A stretch of 64,000 nucleotides of DNA from Artocarpus heterophyllus (Eukaryota > Streptophyta > Magnoliopsida > Rosales > Moraceae). The notes beneath the pieces are model-generated. The model did no database searches. It was given only the letters and a program-made list of their open reading frames with translations, and was not told where the DNA came from. The translations under genes were made by a program, and so were the position numbers. Location: contig CM046327.1 of assembly GCA_025403435.1 (NCBI GenBank), positions 14,686,218 through 14,750,217 of the forward strand. Direction: 5' to 3'. Every line of letters begins with the position of its first letter. The stretch's first letter is position 1. Shown piece after piece: positions 56,201 through 64,000 of this stretch.

Positions 56201-57770
56201 GGGTTATAGCATATATAATTTTAATTAAACATGATTTTATTTTGATGATATCATGTTTTTGATGCATGTTTGTGGGCACTTTGCATCTTTATTAATTTTT
56301 ATTCATGTGATGAATGGTTGTTTAATGAAAGGATTTTTGGTCGTTAATTATATGGTCCTTTTGGATTAATAATTTTTATTTTCAGTTTGATTAGATCAAT
56401 CTGTGTAAACCTATAAAGGGGTATAGGCTTTTTGTAATTTATTATCATTATTTTTTTCTTTTCTCCTCTCTTTCACTTGCTACACGTGGAGCGATGAAGA
56501 AAAAGATGTCCATTGGATTTTTTGGCCTAGTTAAGAACTATGGGCCTATCAGATTTCAAAGGCAATCAAGCAAATCGTTGCACAATATACCATTTGATGA
56601 AGACCACAAAATTGGAGCAGGGAATTATGTATAAATTACAAGAAGACCCCTGTAATTTTATTTTTTTTATTTTTATTCTTTGGGTTGTAATTTTAATTAT
56701 CCAAAAGGACCCGGTCAAAAATTCATTGTTTATTTTCATTTTTATTATCATATGATGATTGAGATAACATGTTCATGCATGATAACATGTCATCTAGGAA
56801 AGTGCCCACTTATAGTTATTGTAACATGACATGCATATGCTTAGCATATTATTTTTATAAAAGAGTTTATAAAATGAATTAATATGTGTTAGCATTAATT
56901 TAATAAGATTAAATTAATTGGGTTGGTTTTATAGAAACTTAATTTATTAATCAACCAAATAATGTGAATTTAGTTTTAACAGTTGAGACTTGGTAAAATT
57001 CACATTAATTCTAAGTTATCTAATTTTAAATTGTTTAATATTTGGTAACTTAGACAATTCATAATAAATTTAGATTTTTAGAAAATCTGGTAATTTATTT
57101 AAGTGTAAATAGAATGAGATTCTATTAACACATAATATAATCTAGTAATTAAAAATTGTTTTTAACTACTAGAATTATGAAACATATGATGTTTTATAAG
57201 ATAAAACACATCTTCTAAAATAATGAGTGGGAGAAGGTAATATGACAATATAACCTGCGGTCTCCACTATTAGTACAACACCGTGAGATTTAGGTGGCGC
57301 CTCGCGACGCTTTGATTTCGTCCTCCCTACGGAGGGTGTCCATTTAAATCAATATCAAGGTTGGCTTCCTTAAGATAGGATTTTATAATGTATTTCAAAA
57401 TTGACCTACCCTACGGCGGCAATTTTGAGTTAAGTTGTTAAAATCCAAAATAGTGGGTTACACTCATAAAGACATAATTAAATTGTTAATTATATCTTGA
57501 CCAAAATAAACGGTTATTAATAAATATAGAAAATATGAGATATTTTGAATATATTTATTAATTGAGAATGTCTCAATTCAATTCATAAATAATTTGACCT
57601 ACCCTACGGCGGCACTTTATTTATTAAAATTGAATAATCGTGGAATTAGTAAAATATTTTTTGTGTTTTTCATATGCATCATGCATCACGTTTACTATTC
57701 CAAAACATATATTATGATGTTTATGCAACCATTTTAATTTATGCTATTTTATTTATTTATTACAGCGACA
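56201..57770 (+). other. Long untranslated leader of the copia element
   Basis: About 1.57 kb separates the PBS from the gag start, long for a copia element. It is mostly AT-rich, but a 21-bp GC-rich word starting TTGACCTACCCTACGGCGGC occurs at 57401-57421 and again at 57594-57614. A related CCTCCCTACGGAGGGTGTCC palindrome lies near 57322. Just before the gag ATG, TTTATTTATTACAG looks like a 3' splice site, so the leader may be spliced out or structured. Confidence 0.6.
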
Positions 57771-58559
57771 ATGTCTAATCCAATCATCGCAATTCTCTCA
57801 AATGAAAAATTAACCGGAGATAATTTTGTCAAGTGGAAGAGTAACATGAACATTGTACTAATTTGCGAAAGTTACAAGTTTGTCCTGACGGAGGAATGTC
57901 CTCCAGAGCCTGCTTCCAATGCTCCTCGTAATGTACGGGAAGCATATGATCGTTGGATCGAGGCAAATAATAAGGCCCGCTGTTTTCTTTTGGCTGGGAT
58001 GTCTGACGTGCTTAGGATGAAGCACGAAAGCATGGAGACCGCTTATGAGATAATGCAGTCTCTGCAAGACATGTTTGGTAAACCTTCTGAAAAGGCACGC
58101 CACGAAGCCGTTAAGGCAGTAATGAATGCAAAAATGAAGGCAGGGATTTCGGTCAGAGAACATGTTCTCAACATGGTTAACTATCTCCATGAGGCCGAGG
58201 TCAACGGGGCTATGATAGATGAAGCTACACAGGTGGGGATGATTTTAGAAACCCTCTCCCCTGCGTTCCTTCAGTTCAAAAGCAACTATTTCATGAACAA
58301 GCTGAAATATAACATGACTGAGTTGCTTAATGAGCTTCAAACCTTCGAGTCTATTTCGAAAGAAAAGACTAAAGAAGCTGAGGCAAATGTTGCAGAAGCT
58401 CAACCTTCCTCTTCTGCCCAAAAGAATAAGAAGAGGAAGGGGACTGAAGGAAGTGGTAAGTCTAAGAATGGAGGGCAACCTAAGAAGAACAAAAGCAACA
58501 AAACAAAAGGAGCTCCAACCAAAAGAAGCCTAAAGGAAAATGTTTCCACTGCGGCGTAG
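57771..58559 (+). CDS. Copia Gag (capsid), C-terminus out of frame
   Basis: Structural protein of the retrotransposon particle, 262 codons from the ATG I prefer (MSNPIIAILSNEKLTGDNF). An in-frame ATG 30 bp upstream is less likely because the plant copia gag consensus starts here. Residues 1-190 form the UBN2/retrotran_gag fold, recognisable from the GDNFVKWKSNM, AYDRWIEANNKA and VREHVLNMVNYLHEAEVNGA blocks. A Lys/Ser-rich basic linker follows. The CxxCxxxHxxxC zinc knuckle that should follow lies in another frame (from 58541), and this frame stops at TAG 58557-58559, inside the knuckle-coding DNA. The break lies in the A-rich stretch at about 58518-58540. It could be a one-base change or, less likely, a frameshift site. 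Confidence 0.9.
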   Translation: MSNPIIAILSNEKLTGDNFVKWKSNMNIVLICESYKFVLTEECPPEPASNAPRNVREAYDRWIEANNKARCFLLAGMSDVLRMKHESMETAYEIMQSLQDMFGKPSEKARHEAVKAVMNAKMKAGISVREHVLNMVNYLHEAEVNGAMIDEATQVGMILETLSPAFLQFKSNYFMNKLKYNMTELLNELQTFESISKEKTKEAEANVAEAQPSSSAQKNKKRKGTEGSGKSKNGGQPKKNKSNKTKGAPTKRSLKENVSTAA

Positions 58560-59365
58560 TTGGGCACTGGAAGAGAAACTGCAAGAAGTATCTTCAGGAG
58601 CTCAAAGAAAAGAAGAACAACGGTAAATCAGATTTACTCGTTTTAGAAGCTTGTTTAGTTGAAGATGATACTTCACCTTGGATAATTGATTCAGGGGCAA
58701 CTAACCATGTTTGTTCTTCTTTGCAGATGCTTAGTTCTTCAAGGGAGCTTGCCGACGGGGAACAAACGATGAGAGTGGGAACGGGAGAGGTTGTTTCGGC
58801 AAGAGCAGTGGGAGTTGTTAAACTTTATTTTAGAAATAAGTTTTTAATTTTAGACAATGTTTATTACATTCCTTGTTTTCGTAGAAATTTGATTTCTGTT
58901 TCCAGGTTGTTTGAACAAATGTTTAATGTTTCTTTTAATAATAATTATGTTAATATTTCTAGAAATGGTTTGGATATTTGTTCTGCGCATCTGGAAAATG
59001 GGCTTTACACCTTAAGGCCCAACGAAAAAGCACTGCTCAATACTGAAATGTTCAAAGTTGAACAACCTAAACCCAAGAAGCAAAAGATTTCTTCTAATAA
59101 TGAAACATACCTATGGCACCTTAGATTAGGTCATGTCAACCTTGACAGAATTAACAGACTGGTAAAGGAGGGTCCTTTAAAAGAGCTAAAAGTTAGTTTT
59201 CTACCAGTTTGTGAATCTTGTCTTGAAGGTAAAATGACTAAGAGGCCTTTCTCTGCAAAAGGCGAAAGGGCCAAGGAACCACTTGAGCTAATACATTCAG
59301 ACGTCTGTGGTCCAATGAATGTACAAGCCTCGTGGTGGTTACGAATATTTCGTCACATTTATTGA
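58530..59365 (+). pseudogene. Copia zinc knuckle, protease and integrase N-part
   Basis: An open frame without its own start. It begins with the gag zinc knuckle (CFHCGVVGHWKRNC, about 58541-58582). An aspartic protease with WIIDSGATNHVC starts near 58679, and a GAG-pre-integrase/HHCC region with HLRLGHVNLDRI (about 59119) and CESCLEGKMTKRPF (about 59209) follows. The frame then reads into [10 protein letters not shown] and leaves the integrase core at a second frame change near 59328-59331, stopping at 59365. The catalytic Asp of the protease and the His/Cys residues of the integrase zinc finger are present. Relative to gag it is in a different frame, and to the downstream frame it is off by one base. 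Confidence 0.88.
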
Positions 59366-61760
59366 CGATTATTCAAGGTATGGTTACATATACCTAATGC
59401 AAAGGAAATCTGAAACCTTTGGAAAGTTCAAAGAATTCCAAGCGGAAGCTGAAAAGCAATTAGGTAAGACGGTGAAGAGTCTTCGATCTGATCGAGGAGG
59501 AGAATACCTTGATACTGAATTCAAGGATTATATGATAGAACATGGTATTCTATCACAACTCACCGCACCTGGAACACCACAACAAAATGGTGTTGCAGAG
59601 AGAAGAAATAGAACGTTGCTTGATATGGTGAGATCCATGCTTAGCTACTCATCATTACCCACTTCATTTTGGGGATATGCACTACAAACTGCAGTATATC
59701 TTCTAAACATAGTTCCATCTAAGTCTATTTCAAAAACACCTCTAGAGTTATGGAATGGTCGCAAACCTAGTATGCGACATATCCGTATATGGGGGTGTCC
59801 AGCACATGTGCTGAAAGGTAAGACTGGGAAGTTGGAACCACGTTCTGAAGTATGCTTATTTGTGGGATACCCAAAGGGAACGAGGGGAGGTTTGTTTTAT
59901 AGTCCACAGGATAAGAAAGTATTTGTATCGACAAATGCCACTTTTCTCGAGAATGATTATATGACAAACTATAAACCTCGTAGCAAAATTGTACTTGAAG
60001 AGTTACTTTCTGATCAGATCAGACCGCAACCGACAACTGTTGTCGAAGGACAAAATGAGGAGGCCACATCTTCCTATCAGAATGTCATACCACCTCGACG
60101 TAGTGGGAGGGTTGTGAGACCACCTGCTCGCTACAGGGAACTTGGAGAAGCAAATGTTGCTATCTCTGATAATGGTGAGGATGATCCATTGACATATCGT
60201 GATGCAATGGAAGTTTCTGAGAAGGAAAAATGGCTGGAGGCTATGAACCTTGAAATGGAGTCCATGTACTCCAATTCAGTCTGGGATCTTGTAGACCTAC
60301 CTGAAGGGATAAAACCCATAGGGTGCAAATGGATTTACAAGAAGAAAAGAGGAGTGGATGGGAAAGTTGAGACTTTCAAAGCTAGGCTTGTGGCAAAGGG
60401 TTATACCCAAAAGGAGGGAGTTGACTATGAAGAAACTTTCTCGCCTGTAGCTATGCTTAAATCCATTCGGATTCTTTTATCCATTGCTGCTTGTCTTGAT
60501 TATGAGATATGGCAAATGGATGTCAAGACTGCCTTTTTGAATGGCTATCTTGAGGAAAGCATCTATATGGTGCAACCAGAAGGGTTTGTAGTTAAAGGTC
60601 AAGAGCAAAAAGTTTGCAAGTTGCAGAGGTCCATCTATGGACTCAAGCAAGCTTCAAGATCTTGGAACTTGAGATTTGATGAAGCGATCAAATCTTATGG
60701 TTTTGATCAAAATGTTGATAAACTTTGTGTATACAAGTACCTCAAAGAAAAGAAGGTGGTCTTCTTAGTTCTTTATGTAGATGATATCCTACTCATTGGG
60801 AATGATGTAGGAGTATTATCTGATGTAAAGAAATGGCTCGCCAGCAATTTCCAAATGAAAGATTTAGGAGAAGCAAGTTATGTTCTTGGAATCCAACTCA
60901 TAAGAGATCGCAAGAACAAACTATTGGCGCTGTCTCAGGCATCGTATATCGATAAGGTGCTTATCAGATTTTCGATGCAGAACTCCAAGAAAGGTAATTT
61001 GCCTACACGTCATGGAGTTTATCTTTCAAAAGAGCAGTGTCCTAAGACACCTCAAGAGGAAGAAAATATGAGACGGGTACCCTATGCATCTGCAGTAGGA
61101 AGTCTAATGTATGCCATGTTGTGTACAAGACCTGACATTTGCTATGCGGTGGGTATAGTCAGTCGGTATCAATCCAACCCAGGATTAGATCATTGGGTAG
61201 CGGTTAAACATATTCTCAAGTATCTTAGGAGAACGAGAAACTATATGCTAGTTTATTCTGGTGAGAATTTGATTCCCATTGGATACACTGATTCTGATTT
61301 TCAATCAGACAAAGACACACGTAAATCTACGTCTGGATCAGTGTTTACTTTTGGTGGTGGAGCCATAGTTTGGAGAAGCATCAAACAATCTTGTATTGCT
61401 GATTCAACTATGGAAGCAGAATATGTGGCTGCTTGCGAAGCAGCTAAAGAAGCTGTTTGGCTCCGTAAGTTCTTAAATGATTTGGAAGTAGTTCCAGACA
61501 TGGATAAACCACTCATACTGTATTGTGACAACAGTGGTGCAGTGGCAAATTCAAGAGAACCTAGAAGCCACAAAAGAGGAAAGCATATAGAAAGAAAATA
61601 TCATTTGATTAGAGAGATAGTGCATCGAGGCGATGTGGAAGTTGTGAAGATAGCGTCGGAAAACAACCTTGCCGACCCTTTCACCAAGACGTTACCTGCA
61701 AAGAGCTTTGAGGGACACTTGGAAGGCTTAGGTCTTAGAGACATGTCTCACCTGCTTTAG
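59319..61760 (+). CDS. Copia integrase core, reverse transcriptase, RNase H
   Basis: A long open frame of 813 codons; its nominal start lies upstream of the frame change, so true coding begins near 59331. The integrase core has Asp in [10 protein letters not shown], Asp in RSDRGGEY and Glu in [11 protein letters not shown], the full DDE triad. A proline- and acid-rich linker (about residues 215-295) separates it from RVT_2: [44 protein letters not shown]-like [15 protein letters not shown], and the catalytic YVDDILLIG. RNase H follows with [32 protein letters not shown] and [11 protein letters not shown], ending in [10 protein letters not shown]. All key residues are present, so this half looks functional. 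The stop codon abuts the polypurine tract. Confidence 0.95.
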   Translation: MYKPRGGYEYFVTFIDDYSRYGYIYLMQRKSETFGKFKEFQAEAEKQLGKTVKSLRSDRGGEYLDTEFKDYMIEHGILSQLTAPGTPQQNGVAERRNRTLLDMVRSMLSYSSLPTSFWGYALQTAVYLLNIVPSKSISKTPLELWNGRKPSMRHIRIWGCPAHVLKGKTGKLEPRSEVCLFVGYPKGTRGGLFYSPQDKKVFVSTNATFLENDYMTNYKPRSKIVLEELLSDQIRPQPTTVVEGQNEEATSSYQNVIPPRRSGRVVRPPARYRELGEANVAISDNGEDDPLTYRDAMEVSEKEKWLEAMNLEMESMYSNSVWDLVDLPEGIKPIGCKWIYKKKRGVDGKVETFKARLVAKGYTQKEGVDYEETFSPVAMLKSIRILLSIAACLDYEIWQMDVKTAFLNGYLEESIYMVQPEGFVVKGQEQKVCKLQRSIYGLKQASRSWNLRFDEAIKSYGFDQNVDKLCVYKYLKEKKVVFLVLYVDDILLIGNDVGVLSDVKKWLASNFQMKDLGEASYVLGIQLIRDRKNKLLALSQASYIDKVLIRFSMQNSKKGNLPTRHGVYLSKEQCPKTPQEEENMRRVPYASAVGSLMYAMLCTRPDICYAVGIVSRYQSNPGLDHWVAVKHILKYLRRTRNYMLVYSGENLIPIGYTDSDFQSDKDTRKSTSGSVFTFGGGAIVWRSIKQSCIADSTMEAEYVAACEAAKEAVWLRKFLNDLEVVPDMDKPLILYCDNSGAVANSREPRSHKRGKHIERKYHLIREIVHRGDVEVVKIASENNLADPFTKTLPAKSFEGHLEGLGLRDMSHLL

Positions 61761-61773
61761 GGCAAGTGGGAGA
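61760..61773 (+). promoter_or_regulatory. Polypurine tract of the copia element
   Basis: GGGCAAGTGGGAGA, one base before the right LTR. It is the standard copia plus-strand primer region and overlaps the last base of the pol stop codon. Confidence 0.9.
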
Positions 61774-61774
61774 T

Positions 61775-63755
61775 TGTTAGGTTTGGTGCCCTAAAAGCTG
61801 TGACATTGTACATATTGTTAATAAATAAATAAATAAATGACATTTATTATTATTTTGATTGATTATATGCATTATGAATACATTTATAAACATCAAGAAA
61901 ATTCCATGATTATTTATGTGACTATAAATTTAGCATATAAGTGTTATTTGCTTGGGGATAAAATTTATAGATAATAATCTAAATAGTCCGTAATAATTAA
62001 TTAAAGTTTGGGATCTTTAATTAAAAATTACAAGTACGGTCCAATCTCATCTAAAATGAAATAGTCATTATCCGGACTATTAATGTAGAGACATTGGGTT
62101 GGAGGTACTTTATATAATGAGATTATATAGGACTGGACCAGATAAATTATGAATCTCTAATAATCATCCGTTACAAATAGAGTATTCAAATTTATCACTA
62201 TGATGATCATATATTTGACAGTCTTAATCCTGAGTATTTATTAGACTCCTATTTATTACATTATGTTTTTTGACTTGCATGGTAAGATTTGTCTAAGCAC
62301 AGATTGTAACTTAGCATCTTGGAAACATAAAGTAATAAATGGCTGGGAATAATATTATACAGATATGGAATCCATTCCTTCCCTATGGAAGTTAGAAAAA
62401 TAGTTCTCTTGAGTGATAATTCAAGGTTTGAACAATAGAGCGCTCGTTCATAATAAGATTATGAATTAATTGTTCATTAGAGAATTATTGGAACTCAAGG
62501 ATAAAGAGGTAATAAGAGAGGTGAACGGAAATTGAACCTAGCTCTTATTATGAACTATTTATGGAGGACTGACTTATATGTAATGATTATATCAATGGAC
62601 TACTCGTTAATTTTCTTTGAGTAATTTCACTATAATCTCAAGAGTTCAGTTTCAGTTTTTTAGTGGAGTAACACTGAAACTAATAAATTTGGCACATTAA
62701 TTAAAGAGTTTGATTAAATGTCAAATTTATTGGAGCTTGGGTTATATGTCCATAGGTCCCCAATACCACCTCTGTAACACTATATTGGAATTTGCATAGA
62801 ATGAATTATACATGTATAATTCAGAATTTTTGAATTCTGAATTAATTTTTCACACTTGAATTATTAACGTGACACAGAAAAATGTTTTCTGTGACACATA
62901 ATGTAATGTGATAAATGTTATCACATTTAACTGAGCATTAGTTGATTAATTGATTATTGTTAAAATCTATTCTTAAATAAATGTGATTTATTTTTGAATC
63001 TAGATTTGGATATATATATATATGGTTTTGAACCAAATCTTTTTATATATATTTATAAGATTTTATAATATATTAATATATATATATTAATATAATATTA
63101 TTAAAAAAAAAAAAAAAAAAGCCCCACACAACACACACATATATATATATATATATATTGACCATTTCGGTCAAAAAGTCAAAATCAAAAAAAAAAAAAA
63201 AAAAGAGGAAGCCAATTGCTTTCTTTATTTCACGGAAACTAATATTCATATACATATGTATGTGTGGAATCCGGAAAGAAGATCCGGGAGAAACAAACGG
63301 GAAAAGAAAGAAAAGAAGAAAAATGAAAGGAAAAGAAAAGGGAAAGAAAAATGACTAATGGCTCAGTTATAAATAGGGAGAGATAACAGTTATCTCAATT
63401 AATTTTTTATTCATATAATTTTTAGAGAGAAAAACTGAGAGTTCTTCTCTAAAGAAAAAGGTCTGCTATCTCATGTGTTGAGTACATAGCAGATCTAGAA
63501 AAGTGTGAGGAAAATTCATTCTTGCAGTTTGACGCCCACTCGTCTTTCCATTGGTGTGGAGGCCTGGTTTGGAAGATCGTGGTGTCAAAGAGGAAAGCTA
63601 GGATACCCTGATAGTCTTCAAAAAGGTTAGTAAAAATTCCTAAAGCTTTCTGTAATAAAATTATATATCTATTCCTGATAAAACAAAGTTTTCAGAAAAT
63701 TTTTGTTTGTCAACGATCCGTTCCTTCCGCTGCGTTTCATGTTTTAATTCCAACA
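61775..63755 (+). repeat. Right LTR of the copia element
   Basis: 1981 bp, TGTTAGG...CCAACA, TATAAATA at 63368-63375. It differs from the left LTR by scattered substitutions, by AT-repeat lengths near 63010-63100 and by lack of the palindromic segment present at 55533-55564. Confidence 0.95.
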
Positions 63756-63760
63756 CAAAC
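63756..63760. repeat. Target site duplication, right copy
   Basis: CAAAC, identical to 54178-54182. Confidence 0.95.
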
Positions 63761-64000
63761 ATCATGCAATATCTTCTTCATAGCCATTAGTTTATTATCA
63801 CGACCCGCACAGGGGGCTGCGATAATAAAATAATTAAACAAAAGTAATGTTTGGCTGAAATCACATCCACAATAGTAATCATCATCACATAAAGCCCTGT
63901 CCATGAAAGAAGTTACATAATTAAATTACAAATAATATGACAAGACTGACTTCAGGACAAGTCGTATAGTACACGTCTTAATGAAAATACCATTTTTGCT
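63761..64000. other. Right flank of the copia insertion
   Basis: No gene. CACGACCCGCAC (about 63800-63811), inside a hairpin with TTTATTATC / GATAATAAA arms (63791-63799 and 63821-63829), resembles sequence seen near Ty3/gypsy LTR ends. Copia may therefore have inserted into an older gypsy LTR, but the window ends too soon to say. Confidence 0.35.

Larger units (their letters stand above)
54183..63755 (+). mobile_element. Full-length Ty1/copia LTR retrotransposon
   Basis: A complete 9573-bp element flanked by CAAAC duplications. The order is left LTR, PBS, long leader, gag, protease, integrase, reverse transcriptase, RNase H, polypurine tract and right LTR. Integrase before RT defines Ty1/copia. 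The LTRs are long (about 2 kb). By eye they differ at roughly 1-2 % of aligned positions plus a few indels, so the insertion is young in evolutionary terms. Coding frames change twice (near 58520-58540 and near 59330), so this copy cannot express an uninterrupted Gag-Pol unless one shift is programmed. The lineage is not certain; the gag resembles the Tork/TAR/Angela-like group in my memory. Confidence 0.97.

Noticed and set aside
58330..58533. Extra plus-strand frame inside gag
   Set aside because: Shadow of gag in another frame, basic only because the linker is lysine-rich.

Overview
This window looks like nuclear DNA of a flowering plant, most likely a eudicot. It is very AT-rich, has intron-bearing genes with GT/AG splice sites, and carries plant transcription-factor, DUF688, miR396-target and plant transposon signatures. 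I did not try to name the species. Only two cellular genes can be supported, both on the minus strand. One is a small single-exon DUF688-type gene (13353-13865). The other is a four-exon GROWTH-REGULATING FACTOR gene of the GRF1/GRF2 type (25872-28918, predicted 615 aa), with QLQ and WRC domains and an intact miR396 target site inside the WRC-coding exon.

Nearly everything else that can be recognised is mobile or repeated DNA. From 1 to 12.7 kb there are two MITE-like copies, a minisatellite (2387-3010), an eroded Ty1/copia pol (3275-5853), a reverse-oriented copia LTR with its primer-binding site (6022-6560), an Athila-like Ty3/gypsy gag relic (about 7311-7846), a fold-back element (8099-8592) and a cluster of AATGACTA motifs (9074-9405). 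From 15.6 to 22.8 kb there are more MITEs, a hAT-type element with a perfect 8-bp target duplication (16317-17119), an LTR-like tract, a second locus of the same minisatellite (20226-20940) and a tRNA-derived SINE with an 18-bp target duplication (21760-22000).

Downstream of GRF, a CACTA element with TGA target duplication (31276-32837) appears to have landed in a MITE. It is followed by a 1.5-kb Mutator-like element with long terminal inverted repeats (36459-37994), a probable long Ty3/gypsy LTR on the minus strand (about 38600-41555) and a fold-back element with arms of about 300 bp (42925-43760). Further tandem duplications lie between 49 and 54 kb.

The right end (54183-63755) is one full-length, young Ty1/copia retrotransposon. 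It has 2-kb LTRs, a CAAAC target duplication, PBS, polypurine tract, and gag, protease, integrase, RT and RNase H. Two frame changes mean this copy cannot make an uninterrupted polyprotein.

I found no operon-like or novel multi-gene system. The least explained signals are the minisatellite family shared by two loci 17.8 kb apart, the alternating-length tandem array at 53566-54075, the AATGACTA cluster, and the long copia leader with a duplicated GC-rich 21-mer. All boundaries and similarities were judged by eye.
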